Positions 10,670 through 19,315 of a stretch of 64,000 nucleotides of DNA are shown piece after piece; position 1 is the stretch's first letter, and each line of letters opens with the position of its first letter. A program made the translations under genes and the position numbers. Source of the stretch: Flavobacterium terrae (lineage in GTDB: Bacteria; Bacteroidota; Bacteroidia; Flavobacteriales; Flavobacteriaceae); contig NZ_FQZI01000003.1 of assembly GCF_900142035.1 (NCBI RefSeq), forward strand, positions 186,001 to 250,000. Direction: 5' to 3'. The notes under the pieces were generated by a model, which made no database searches, was not told where the DNA came from, and saw only the letters and a list, made by a program, of their open reading frames with translations.

Positions 10670-11253
10670 ACAAAAATAGACTTGAAGCATTTAGCGATGG
10701 AGTTTTAGCTATCATCATTACTATAATGGTTTTAGAACTCAAAACTCCTGAAGAATCTAATTTAAAATCGCTTTTAAATCTAATTCCTATTTTTATCAGT
10801 TATGTTTTAAGTTTTATCTATGTTGGCATTTACTGGAATAATCATCATCATATGATGCATACGGTAAAACAAGTTACAGGAGCAATACTTTGGGCAAATC
10901 TACATTTACTTTTTTGGCTTTCATTAGTACCATTTGCAACGGCTTGGATTGGAGAACATCATTTTGCCCCATTCCCAATGCTTTTCTATGGTTTTATTCT
11001 TCTTATGTGTGGAATTGCTTACAACATTCTTCAAAATCAAATTATAAAAACACAAGGAGAAAATTCAATTTTATCTAAAGCTATTGGCAAAGATTTGAAA
11101 GGAAAAGCTTCTCCTATTTTATATATAGTTGCTATTTTTTCTACGTATTTTCACGAAGCTATTTCGGCAGTAATCTATATTTTAGTAGCTTTAATGTGGT
11201 TAATTCCTGATAAGAGAATTGAAAAAGTATTTAAACCCGAAAAAGAAAGTTAA
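10666..11253 (+). CDS. TMEM175-family (DUF1211) potassium-channel-like membrane protein
   Basis: This 195-residue protein starts RLEAFSDGVLAIIITIMVLEL, the FSDGxxAI motif that lines the pore in TMEM175 channels. It then has further hydrophobic segments at about 39-58, 78-92, 104-120 and 147-177. Bacterial members conduct K+ with weak selectivity. An unusual NNHHHMMH stretch lies in the second loop, as in many homologues. It overlaps the AbiH-like gene by four bases, pointing to coupled translation. Confidence 0.9.
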   Translation: MNKNRLEAFSDGVLAIIITIMVLELKTPEESNLKSLLNLIPIFISYVLSFIYVGIYWNNHHHMMHTVKQVTGAILWANLHLLFWLSLVPFATAWIGEHHFAPFPMLFYGFILLMCGIAYNILQNQIIKTQGENSILSKAIGKDLKGKASPILYIVAIFSTYFHEAISAVIYILVALMWLIPDKRIEKVFKPEKES

Positions 11254-11255
11254 TT

Positions 11256-11684
11256 ATGAATACTATTTACCACGATTTTTATATTAACAAGCCTATAGAA
11301 AGAGTATTCGAAGTTGTGAGTTTTCCCAATGAAATTAACAACTGGTGGACAAAACGATGCAGTGGCAAATGTGAATTAGGAGCTGTCTATAATTTATATT
11401 TTTCGGAAGAGTACAATTGGCTTGCCGAAATAGTTAAATTAAAACACAACGAAGAAATTGAATTCAAAATGACCAAGGCTATGGATGATTGGATGCCTAC
11501 AAGTTTTGGATTTATTTTAAAAGAAGAACAACCAAATGTAACATCAGTACAATTTTACCATAAAGACTGGACAGAAATAAGTAAAGAATTTAGAGTAGCC
11601 AGTTACTGTTGGGCTAATTTACTAAGACAAATGAAACAGTACATAGAAAACGGAACAATAACACCCTTTGAAGAAAGAAATTAA
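11256..11684 (+). CDS. AHSA1-like SRPBCC-domain protein
   Basis: This 142-residue protein covers a single START/SRPBCC fold: an N-terminal strand YHDFYINKPIERVFEVVSFP, WWTKRCSGKCELG, and a C-terminal helix CWANLLRQMKQYIENG. These proteins bind hydrophobic ligands or, as in Aha1, act on chaperones; the ligand here is unknown. It starts two bases after the TMEM175-like stop and is followed at two bases by the DUF1304 gene, so it is an operon member. Confidence 0.82.
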   Translation: MNTIYHDFYINKPIERVFEVVSFPNEINNWWTKRCSGKCELGAVYNLYFSEEYNWLAEIVKLKHNEEIEFKMTKAMDDWMPTSFGFILKEEQPNVTSVQFYHKDWTEISKEFRVASYCWANLLRQMKQYIENGTITPFEERN

Positions 11685-11686
11685 TT

Positions 11687-12049
11687 ATGAGTATTATAGC
11701 AAAAATTATTATTGGATTTGTAGCTTTTATCCACATTTACATTGTTTGGTTAGAAATGTTTGCCTGGACAACAAAAGCCCCAAAAGTATTTAAAACGATC
11801 CCGAAAGATTTATTTGAACCCACAAAAGTGTTAGCTGCCAACCAAGGATTATACAATGGTTTTTTAGTGGCAGGATTAATTTGGTCACTAATAATTTGCG
11901 ACTTAGCGTGGTCAAAAAATGTAGCGCTATTTTTTTTAGGATGTGTCGCTGTTGCAGGAATTTATGGAGCAATTACAGCTTCTAAAAGAATTTTATACGT
12001 ACAGACTTTTCCAGCAGTTTTAGGAATATTAGCTGTATTATTTCTTTAA
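11687..12049 (+). CDS. DUF1304 small membrane protein
   Basis: This 120-residue protein has four predicted membrane helices (about 6-25, 57-72, 78-97 and 102-118) and the DUF1304 features: IHIYIVWLEMFAW at the start, NQGLYNGFLVAGL in the middle and QTFPAVLGI near the end. The function is unknown. It is the last gene of the AbiH-TMEM175-SRPBCC-DUF1304 run, and a terminator follows about 45 bases later. Confidence 0.88.
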   Translation: MSIIAKIIIGFVAFIHIYIVWLEMFAWTTKAPKVFKTIPKDLFEPTKVLAANQGLYNGFLVAGLIWSLIICDLAWSKNVALFFLGCVAVAGIYGAITASKRILYVQTFPAVLGILAVLFL

Positions 12050-12091
12050 TATGAAGAGCGAAACTTCCGAACAATACAAAGTTGTATTATT

Positions 12092-12135
12092 TAAAAAAAC
12101 TCATTGATAAAGATTTTTACCAATGAGTTTTTTTC
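12092..12135. terminator. Intrinsic terminator, convergent
   Basis: ACTCATTG at 12099-12106 pairs with CAATGAGT at 12121-12128, with A-runs and T-runs on the two sides. It can end both the DUF1304 operon and the leftward hutH unit. A smaller hairpin (AATACAA/TTGTATT) lies just upstream. Confidence 0.8.
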
Positions 12136-12177
12136 TTTTTAATTCGATTTCTTTTATATTTTACAATGCTTTTGTAT

Positions 12178-12657
12178 TTATCTTATCTTTATAACTTCAA
12201 CATTAAAAAAAGAAGCTATACCTTTTGCAAATTCATCTGCTTCTTTACTAGATAATGCTTTTTTAAGAATAAAATCTTGATGTATATAAAATTCAATATA
12301 TACTAGCCAGCCTTGATTTGTTGATGCACCATTATAGTCTATAACAATTTTTTTTATCTGATGATAATCAATTATTTTTTTATTGTTAATGTAAAGAAAG
12401 TTGTCTTTATTTTCGATTAGTCTTCTTCCATTTTGTTTCCATTCTATGTATGACTCAAAACTTTTATACATAAATATTCCAAAAACAATCAAATAACCTA
12501 TAAAGAATGAATAATCTACACTATGCCAGTTAACAAAAAATAATATTCCAATTAAAAAAATAATTGCAAAAACAGCTTTTACAATTGACCAAGTCAAATC
12601 AAAAGAAAACTTATAAAAAAATGTATTATTTTCTTTAAGAAAAGTAAAAGACATCAC
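12178..12657 (-). CDS. Hypothetical two-helix membrane protein
   Basis: This 159-residue protein has two adjacent hydrophobic segments (about 24-43 and 50-66) followed by a soluble part with FLYINNKKIIDYHQIKKIVIDY, resembling PH-like domains of small bacterial membrane proteins (YcxB/YdbT-like). I do not recognise a named family. It starts three bases after the hutH stop and is probably cotranscribed with hutH, though no link to histidine catabolism is evident. Confidence 0.75.
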   Translation of the reverse strand: MMSFTFLKENNTFFYKFSFDLTWSIVKAVFAIIFLIGILFFVNWHSVDYSFFIGYLIVFGIFMYKSFESYIEWKQNGRRLIENKDNFLYINNKKIIDYHQIKKIVIDYNGASTNQGWLVYIEFYIHQDFILKKALSSKEADEFAKGIASFFNVEVIKIR

Positions 12658-12660
12658 TTA

Positions 12661-14163
12661 CTATTCTAACCCTTCTACAAAAAAACTATTTAAGAAAGCA
12701 ATAGATTTTTCAATGTCATAATGTAAAATTCTATCTTCATTTACAAGTGGAACATCTTCACGATATGTTTTCAAAAAACTTTCTACAAAGTCACTTGATT
12801 TTAATGGACGACGGAATTCGATAGCTTGTGATGCATTCATTAGCTCAATTGCCAAAATTCGCTCAAGGTTTTCCATAATTTTCAAGCATTTTGTAGCGGC
12901 ATTTGCACCCATACTCACATGATCTTCCTGACCATTTGAAGAAACAATACTATCAATACTTGCAGGGGTTGCCAATTGTTTATTCTGACTCACAATGCTA
13001 GCGGCTGTATACTGCGGAATCATGAATCCTGAATTCAATCCTGGATCACTAACCAAGAATGCTGGTAATTCTCTTAATCCAGAAATCAACTGATAGGTTC
13101 TTCTCTCTGAAATGCTTCCCAATTCTGCTAAAGCTAATCCTAAAAAGTCTAAGGCTAATGCTAAAGGCTGTCCGTGGAAATTTCCACCGGAAATAATTAA
13201 ATCTTCTTCAACAAAAATATTTGGATTATCAGTTACCGAATTGATTTCAGTTTTAAACACCTTTTTTACATAATCGATAGTGTCTTTTGAAGCACCATGA
13301 ACTTGTGGTATACATCTAAAAGAATAAGGATCTTGAACATGCTTTTTAGCTTGCTTTATAATTTCACTTCCTTCAAGTAATTCATTAAAACGTTGTGCAG
13401 TTATAATTTGTCCCTTGTGAGGTCTAACTAAATGTATTAACTCGTTGAAAGGTTCAATTCTTCCATCAAATCCTTCTAACGAAATTGCTCCGATAACATC
13501 AGCCAAATAGGAAAATTTCATCGCTTTAAGCAAAGTATAACATCCATAAGCACTCATAAACTGAGTACCATTAAGTAGTGCTAGCCCTTCTTTTGATTTT
13601 AAAATAATTGGTTGCCATCCCATTTTTTCCAAAACCTTTGATGCAGGCTGACGGAAACCATCAACATAAACTTCTCCTTCCCCAATTAATGGCAAACACA
13701 AATGTGCCAAAGGAGCTAAATCACCTGAAGCTCCTAAAGAACCTTGAGTGTAAACTATTGGCAAGATATCATTGTTGTAAAAATCTATTAGTCGCTCTAC
13801 AGTTTGCAATTGAACTCCAGAATTACCATAGCTTAAAGACTTTATTTTTAAAAGCAACATTATTTTCACCACTTCATGCGGCACTTCATCTCCAGTACCA
13901 CACGCATGCGATTTCATTAAATTTTCTTGAAGCTTTGAAAGATTTTCGTTTGAAATTTTTATGTTATACAAAGAGCCAAAACCAGTATTAATTCCATAGA
14001 TTGGTTCTTTTTGAGTTTCCATCTTCTTATCAAGATAAGCTCTACATTTTTCAATGTTTAATCTTGCTTCTTCTGATAATTGTAAAGTATAATTTTGAGA
14101 GATTATTTCTTGAAGTAATTCTAATGAAAACACATCAGAACTAATATAATGCACTGTATCCAT
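12661..14163 (-). CDS. hutH: Histidine ammonia-lyase
   Basis: This 500-residue member of the MIO-dependent lyases converts L-histidine to urocanate plus ammonia. The autocatalytic Ala145-Ser146-Gly147 triad lies in GSLGASGDLAPLAHL. Tyr57 in YGINTGFG is the catalytic base, and QDPYSFRCIPQVHG and DNPNIF are also present. The size fits HutH rather than the longer plant or yeast PAL. The only other hut gene in the window is hutI about 31 kb away. It is transcribed divergently from the TlpA-like gene. Confidence 0.94.
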   Translation of the reverse strand: MDTVHYISSDVFSLELLQEIISQNYTLQLSEEARLNIEKCRAYLDKKMETQKEPIYGINTGFGSLYNIKISNENLSKLQENLMKSHACGTGDEVPHEVVKIMLLLKIKSLSYGNSGVQLQTVERLIDFYNNDILPIVYTQGSLGASGDLAPLAHLCLPLIGEGEVYVDGFRQPASKVLEKMGWQPIILKSKEGLALLNGTQFMSAYGCYTLLKAMKFSYLADVIGAISLEGFDGRIEPFNELIHLVRPHKGQIITAQRFNELLEGSEIIKQAKKHVQDPYSFRCIPQVHGASKDTIDYVKKVFKTEINSVTDNPNIFVEEDLIISGGNFHGQPLALALDFLGLALAELGSISERRTYQLISGLRELPAFLVSDPGLNSGFMIPQYTAASIVSQNKQLATPASIDSIVSSNGQEDHVSMGANAATKCLKIMENLERILAIELMNASQAIEFRRPLKSSDFVESFLKTYREDVPLVNEDRILHYDIEKSIAFLNSFFVEGLE

Positions 14164-14260
14164 TTTGGTTGTTTATTTGGATGCCAAAATTCCACAAAAT
14201 GCCACTAAAAAACAAGTTAATATTAGTATTTCTTTATGATTAATTTTTAAATCGTTTCAG

Positions 14261-14268
14261 TACATTTG
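14261..14268 (+). promoter_or_regulatory. Candidate -7 promoter element of the TlpA-like gene
   Basis: TACATTTG matches the Bacteroidota -7 consensus TAnnTTTG exactly, 26 bases before the ATG at 14295. No convincing TTTG -33 element is seen. Confidence 0.55.
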
Positions 14269-14294
14269 AGAATCTTAAAAATAACAACCAACTT

Positions 14295-15659
14295 ATGAAA
14301 CAGAGTATTTATAGTTTAGTTTTAATACTTACTAATTTTTTAGCGTTTTCGACAGAAACCATACCGCTTACTGGGAAAATAACAAATTCATCTACTGATA
14401 AGCTTATTGTTAGAGGTGAATTGTTTGAGAAAGAAATTGCTCTAAAACCTGATGGAACATTTTCTACAACTTTACCAATTGAATATGATGGTGTCTACTT
14501 AATAGCAACAAAAAATAATCGTGCTGCGATGTATTTAACAAAAAACAGCAAGTTAAATATTTCGGCAGATGATGCAAACTTCTACAATACCATCAAATTT
14601 GAAGGTACAGGAAGTGCTGAAAATAATTATTGGCAACAAAAAAGTGCTATTTTAATCAAAGAAATGTCTAACCCACAGGAATTTTATTCAAATGAAGAAT
14701 CACTTTATTTAAATAGAATTAAAGAAATGAAAAACAACATATTAACACTATTAAACAATACTAGATTATTAGACAAATCTTTTAAAGAAAACGAAAAGAA
14801 AAGTTTAGATTATTTTGAGCAATTGCAAATTTTAGTTTACGAAAGATATCACTCACACTATGCGAAAAAAGAAGGTTTTAAAACTTCTGATAACTTTCCA
14901 AAAGTGGATCCTTTAATAAATTATGACAATGAAGTTGATTATCGTTTCTCTAGTCATTACAAACAATTAGTAAATGCTAATTTCAACAACTATTTAACTT
15001 CAAAGATAGAAAGTGGAGACGAGTACACATACAAAGTAGCTTTACCAGAAATTAAAAAAATCAAAAGTAAATCAATTAAAAATGCTTTAGTTCAAAATTT
15101 AGCTTACGAAGTTATTGCTGGAAATCCAGATTCTGAAATGCTTTATAATGAAATCATGGCACTTTCTGATAATAATAAACTTAAAGAATCTCTAACTGCA
15201 AAATATAATAAAATTAAAACAATGGCAGTTGGAAAAGCTTCTCCAACATTTGAATATGAAAACTTTAAAGGTGGTAAAACATCATTAGAAAGTTTAAAAG
15301 GAAAATATGTTTATATAGATGTTTGGGCAACTTGGTGTGGACCATGCAGAAAAGAAATTCCAAGTTTACAAAAAATTGAAGAAGACTATCATGGTAAAAA
15401 CATTGAGTTTGTTAGTTTATCAATTGATGCAAAAAAAGACTACGAAAAATGGAGAAAATTTGTGGAAGAGAAAAAACTCGGAGGAATACAACTTTTTGCA
15501 GATAATGATTGGAATTCAAAATTTGTAACTGATTATGCTATAGAAGGAATACCAAGATTCATTTTAGTTGATCCAAATGGAAACATTGTTTCTGCAGATG
15601 CTCCTCGCCCATCTGATCCTAAATTAGTTGCGAAGTTTGAAGAATTAGGAATTAAATAA
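14295..15659 (+). CDS. TlpA-like thioredoxin-fold thiol:disulfide oxidoreductase
   Basis: This 454-residue exported protein has a signal peptide at residues about 1-19. A DUF4369-like N-terminal beta domain follows (about 22-110, LTGKITNSSTDKLIVRG), then a helical linker and a C-terminal TlpA/ResA thioredoxin domain (about 310-454). The active site is Cys348-Gly-Pro-Cys351 in WATWCGPCRKE, and the cis-Pro region is EGIPRFILVD. Such proteins reduce or maintain disulfides in the periplasm, for example during cytochrome c maturation. A terminator follows directly. Confidence 0.92.
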   Translation: MKQSIYSLVLILTNFLAFSTETIPLTGKITNSSTDKLIVRGELFEKEIALKPDGTFSTTLPIEYDGVYLIATKNNRAAMYLTKNSKLNISADDANFYNTIKFEGTGSAENNYWQQKSAILIKEMSNPQEFYSNEESLYLNRIKEMKNNILTLLNNTRLLDKSFKENEKKSLDYFEQLQILVYERYHSHYAKKEGFKTSDNFPKVDPLINYDNEVDYRFSSHYKQLVNANFNNYLTSKIESGDEYTYKVALPEIKKIKSKSIKNALVQNLAYEVIAGNPDSEMLYNEIMALSDNNKLKESLTAKYNKIKTMAVGKASPTFEYENFKGGKTSLESLKGKYVYIDVWATWCGPCRKEIPSLQKIEEDYHGKNIEFVSLSIDAKKDYEKWRKFVEEKKLGGIQLFADNDWNSKFVTDYAIEGIPRFILVDPNGNIVSADAPRPSDPKLVAKFEELGIK

Positions 15660-15660
15660 T

Positions 15661-15689
15661 AAAAAAGGCTGTTTTTAACAGCCTTTTTT
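15661..15689. terminator. Intrinsic terminator, bidirectional
   Basis: AAAAAAGGCTGTT pairs with AACAGCCTTTTTT around a short T loop, between the convergent TlpA-like and nnrD genes. It slightly overlaps the nnrD stop. Confidence 0.9.
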
Positions 15690-16536
15690 ATTTCTCTAAA
15701 GTCAAAAATGCTTTCCCTAAATAATGTATTATATCTGAAGCTGTAAATGAATTACAACCCGTCTCAGGTACTGCTAAGTCAGCTGTTAAACCATGTAGAT
15801 AAACCCCTAAAATAGAAGCATCAACCTCTTCATATCCTTGCGCTAGTAAACCTGTGATTATTCCAGTTAAAACATCACCACTCCCAGCAGTAGCTAAAGC
15901 TTGATTTCCTGTTGAGTTTATATAAACCATGGTTTTGTACACAATCATCGTTGGCGCTCCTTTTACAACAATGACAATATCATAATCATTTGAAAACGAT
16001 TTAACCTTTTCAATCATTTCCTCTTCTGTACTCCAATTACCAATTAAACGCTCCAATTCCTTTCTATGAGGAGTTAAAACTGCTTTTGAAGCTAAATTTT
16101 CTAGCCAAGATTTGTTTTCCGAAAGTATATTTAATCCATCTGCATCAATTACCATTGGCAAATCATTCATTTTTAAAAACTGAAGAAAAGCTTGTTGTGT
16201 TTCTTTATGAACACCCATGCCCATTCCTATTCCAATAGATTGAATTGATAAATTATGATAAACTGACGTTATATAATCATGACATTCATCTGTAATAACC
16301 ATAACTTCAGGGTTTAGAACTTGTATAATATCATAACCACATTTAGGAATATATGCAGTAACCAATCCAGCTCCCGATTTCAAACAAGCCTTTGAAGAAA
16401 GACTAACAGATCCTATTTTTCCATAGCTACCACCGATAATTAAGGCGTGACCTTGAATTCCTTTATGAGCCTTTTTTTCAATAGGTCTAAATTTACTTTT
16501 AACTAGTTCAATATCTACATTAACATACTTTTTCAT
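15688..16536 (-). CDS. nnrD: ADP-dependent NAD(P)H-hydrate dehydratase (stand-alone)
   Basis: This 282-residue ribokinase-fold (YjeF C-terminal) enzyme repairs hydrated NADH and NADPH. Visible motifs are [54 protein letters not shown] and [19 protein letters not shown], the last being the catalytic Asp and anion-hole loop. Only the dehydratase is present; the epimerase half (NnrE), fused in many bacteria, is missing here. The ATG at 16536 is preferred over a GTG three bases upstream. Confidence 0.9.
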   Translation of the reverse strand: MKKYVNVDIELVKSKFRPIEKKAHKGIQGHALIIGGSYGKIGSVSLSSKACLKSGAGLVTAYIPKCGYDIIQVLNPEVMVITDECHDYITSVYHNLSIQSIGIGMGMGVHKETQQAFLQFLKMNDLPMVIDADGLNILSENKSWLENLASKAVLTPHRKELERLIGNWSTEEEMIEKVKSFSNDYDIVIVVKGAPTMIVYKTMVYINSTGNQALATAGSGDVLTGIITGLLAQGYEEVDASILGVYLHGLTADLAVPETGCNSFTASDIIHYLGKAFLTLEK

Positions 16537-16585
16537 CACATAAATTTAAGAAATACATTTTAAAATTTATTTTATAAAAAATGAT

Positions 16586-16612
16586 TTTGAATAACAAAAA
16601 AATGTAGATTTG
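16586..16612 (+). promoter_or_regulatory. Promoter of the thr operon (TTTG / TAGATTTG)
   Basis: TAGATTTG at 16605-16612 is a perfect TAnnTTTG -7 element, with TTTG at 16586-16589 upstream (15-base spacing, slightly short). A start site about seven bases downstream would fall at or next to the leader-peptide ATG at 16617, so the leader message may be nearly leaderless. Confidence 0.7.
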
Positions 16613-16616
16613 TATT

Positions 16617-16727
16617 ATGTTGATTAACAATAACGGATATAGCATTAAAACTACAACCAATTCTTCGGTTGCGTTTTTTGCTACAGTTACATCAACAACT
16701 ACTACAACTACCCCTCTAGGGGTATAA
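16617..16727 (+). CDS. Threonine-rich leader peptide of the thr operon
   Basis: This 36-codon ORF begins with ATG just after the promoter and ends TAA at 16725-16727, 136 bases before thrA. Eleven of 36 codons are Thr, including a run of six (TSTTTTTTPLGV at the C-terminus) and a KTTT block. This is the pattern of an attenuation leader peptide: ribosome stalling on Thr codons when charged tRNA-Thr is scarce would change downstream RNA folding. It differs in sequence from enterobacterial thrL and lacks its Ile codons. The ORF, codon run and position are seen directly; the regulatory role is inferred. Confidence 0.85.
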   Translation: MLINNNGYSIKTTTNSSVAFFATVTSTTTTTTPLGV

Positions 16728-16791
16728 TCATTTCATATAATCCTTTTGTATACGTGTATTTTTTTACACGCTACTAGTTGTTTTTTCAACT
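16704..16791 (+). promoter_or_regulatory. Candidate transcription attenuator of the thr operon
   Basis: Within and after the leader peptide lie several complementary segments. CCCC/GGGG flank 16711-16722. CGTGTA at 16753-16758 pairs with TACACG at 16765-16770, and AGTTG at 16776-16780 pairs with CAACT at 16787-16791. ACAACTA inside the Thr-codon run (16704-16710, with another copy at 16695-16701) can pair with TAGTTGT at 16775-16781, which runs straight into a T tract. A ribosome stalled on the Thr codons would block the last pairing. Stems are short and AT-rich, so which structure terminates is uncertain. Confidence 0.6.
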
Positions 16792-16863
16792 CACTTATTC
16801 TATTAATCAAATTAAAATCTGTTGTCACAATAAAACAATCAGATTTACTAAAATATATTTATC

Positions 16864-19305
16864 ATGAAAGTTTTAAAGTTTGGTGGAACTTCGGTTGCCA
16901 ACCCTCAAAACATATTACAATGCATTTCTGTAATCAATAATATTCCAGGCAAAAAAATAGTTATTGTATCTGCTTTAGGAGGAATAACAGATGCATTAAT
17001 AAATGCTTTAATCAAGGCTCAAAATAAAGACATGAGCTATAAAATAGAATTAGAAGAAATTAAAAAAAGGCATCTTCAAACTGCTAATGATCTTCTAAAA
17101 CAAGAGAATCAAAAAGAGATTTTTACTTATATAGATCAATCTTTTTTACATATTAGTAATATATTAGAAGGATGTTTCCTTCTTGGTGAAATTTCAAACA
17201 AATCAAAAGATGTATTACTTTCCTATGGAGAACTTCTTGCTTCTAAAATAATTTACGAAAAGCTTAAACATGTTTGCAAAAAAGTAAGTTACATAGACAG
17301 TCGAAGGCTACTAACTTCTGATTCTAATTACGGAAATGCTAGTGTCAATTTCGAAATTACTGATTATTCTATTCAATATTATTTTGATAAAAATCAAGCG
17401 GAAATAACAATACTTCCAGGTTTTATTGCAGAAGACAGTAACGGAGATACTACTACTTTAGGTAGAGGTGGTTCCGATTACACTGCGGCCATTATTGCTG
17501 CTGCTCTAGATGCAGAAAGGCTAGAAATTTGGACTGATGTAAGCGGAATGTTTACAGCTAATCCAAAAGTTGTAAAACAAGCCAAACCAATCACGAATAT
17601 TTCCTATAAAGAAGCGATGGAATTGTCTCATTTTGGAGCCAAAGTTTTGTATGCACCCACTATTCAGCCCGTTTTAAACAAAAACATTCCGATTCTAATT
17701 AAAAACACTTTTGAACCTGAAGCTCAAGGAACACTTATTTCTAGTGAAAATTTTCCAAATCTTAATCCTGTGAAAGGCATAAGTCATATCGATAATATTG
17801 CTTTGATTACTTTAGAAGGTACTGGATTGATTGGCATTTACGGTGCTTCTAAAAGACTCTTCGGTGCCATTGCAAAGGAAAAAATAAACATTGTTTTTAT
17901 CACTCAAGCTTCTTCAGAACATTCCATTTGCATTGGCATTACTGAAAATGAAGCTCAAAAAGCAAAACAAGCCATAAATGAAGAATTTGCTTATGAAATA
18001 AAACTATTTAAAATTAAGCCGGCCTTAGTTGAAACCGGATTAAGCATCATTGCCATTGTTGGGGAAAATATGAAAAGCCATCAAGGATTGAGTGGTAAAA
18101 TGTTTAGTGCTTTAGGTAAAAATAATGTGAACATTAGAGCCATTGCACAAGGCGCTTCCGAGCGTAATATTTCGGCAGTTATCAACAATAAAGATGTAAA
18201 AAAAGCACTCAACACTTTACATGAAAAATTCTTTGAAGATCAAGTTAAGCAAGTCAATCTTTTCATTGGGGGTGTAGGCAATGTTGGTAGTAAATTTATT
18301 GAGCAAATCCAGCAGCAAAGAAAATACTTGAAAGACAATCTTAAGTTAAACGTTCGGGTGATTGCACTTTCCAATTCCCAAAAAATGCATTTTAACGAAG
18401 ACGGTATTTCGCTTGAGAACTGGAAAGAAGTTCTAGAAAATGGAGAAAAAGCATGCATTAATAAATTCATTTCCATTGCAGAACAACTAAATTTACGCAA
18501 CAGTATTTTTATAGATAATACTGCAAATGAAAATATTGCAGCAGTTTATGACAGATTCTTAAAACAAAATATTTCGGTAGTGACTTGCAACAAAATTGCA
18601 TGCTCTTCTAATTATGAAAATTACAAGAACTTAAAATTACTTTCTAAAAAATACAATGCTCCTTTTTTATTTGAAACTAATGTGGGTGCTGGTTTACCAA
18701 TTATTGACACACTCAAAAACTTAGTTGCATCTGGTGATAAAGTTCATAAAATCCAAGCGGTTTTATCTGGAAGTTTGAATTTTATTTTCAATAATTTCGA
18801 TAGCGATTATAGCTTTCATGATGTGGTAAAACAAGCTGGAATTGAAGGCTACACTGAACCTGACCCGAAAATTGATTTAAGTGGAATTGATGTAATGCGT
18901 AAAATTTTAATTCTGATTCGAGAAAGTGGTTATGAAATGGAAATCGATCAAATTCAAAATGAATCCTTTTTACCCAAAGAAGTTTTGAATGCCAAATCCA
19001 TATCAGAATTTTTTAGCAATCTAAAAAAACACGAATCTCATTTTAATGATTTGTACCAACAAGCCGTAACTCAAAACTGTCGATTAAAATATGTTGCTGA
19101 ATTTGAAACCGGTAAAGCTAAAGTTGGTTTACAACTTATTAATAAAGAGCACCCTTTTTACAATTTAGAAGGCAAAGATAACATCGTTTTGTTTTATACT
19201 GACCGTTATAGCGATCAACCGTTATTGATAAAAGGAGCTGGAGCAGGTGCTGCAGTCACAGCTTCAGGAATTTTTGCAGATGTAATTAGAATTGGAAACA
19301 ACTAA
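16864..19305 (+). CDS. thrA: Bifunctional aspartokinase / homoserine dehydrogenase
   Basis: This 813-residue fusion catalyses the first and third steps from aspartate to threonine. The aspartokinase part starts with KFGGTSVA at residues 4-11 and contains GRGGSDYTAAI and WTDVSGM. A pair of ACT domains spans about 310-460, with LSGKMFSALGKNNVNIRAIAQGASE. The homoserine dehydrogenase part starts near GGVGNVGSKF (about 465) and includes NVGAGLPIIDTL and GYTEPDPKIDLSG. The ACT domains are known to mediate threonine feedback in ThrA. It leads the thrABC operon behind a Thr-rich leader. A 64-codon ORF overlapping its start in another frame is spurious. Confidence 0.97.
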   Translation: MKVLKFGGTSVANPQNILQCISVINNIPGKKIVIVSALGGITDALINALIKAQNKDMSYKIELEEIKKRHLQTANDLLKQENQKEIFTYIDQSFLHISNILEGCFLLGEISNKSKDVLLSYGELLASKIIYEKLKHVCKKVSYIDSRRLLTSDSNYGNASVNFEITDYSIQYYFDKNQAEITILPGFIAEDSNGDTTTLGRGGSDYTAAIIAAALDAERLEIWTDVSGMFTANPKVVKQAKPITNISYKEAMELSHFGAKVLYAPTIQPVLNKNIPILIKNTFEPEAQGTLISSENFPNLNPVKGISHIDNIALITLEGTGLIGIYGASKRLFGAIAKEKINIVFITQASSEHSICIGITENEAQKAKQAINEEFAYEIKLFKIKPALVETGLSIIAIVGENMKSHQGLSGKMFSALGKNNVNIRAIAQGASERNISAVINNKDVKKALNTLHEKFFEDQVKQVNLFIGGVGNVGSKFIEQIQQQRKYLKDNLKLNVRVIALSNSQKMHFNEDGISLENWKEVLENGEKACINKFISIAEQLNLRNSIFIDNTANENIAAVYDRFLKQNISVVTCNKIACSSNYENYKNLKLLSKKYNAPFLFETNVGAGLPIIDTLKNLVASGDKVHKIQAVLSGSLNFIFNNFDSDYSFHDVVKQAGIEGYTEPDPKIDLSGIDVMRKILILIRESGYEMEIDQIQNESFLPKEVLNAKSISEFFSNLKKHESHFNDLYQQAVTQNCRLKYVAEFETGKAKVGLQLINKEHPFYNLEGKDNIVLFYTDRYSDQPLLIKGAGAGAAVTASGIFADVIRIGNN

Positions 19306-19315
19306 ATTTAAAAAA

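Noticed and set aside
9683..12049. Calling this stretch a defence island
   Set aside because: Only one gene is of a defence-related family; the others are general membrane or ligand-binding proteins.
16746..16940. 64-codon ORF overlapping the thrA start as a second leader peptide
   Set aside because: It overlaps the thrA coding sequence in another frame, shows no Thr enrichment, and its start lies beyond the leader peptide within the attenuator region.
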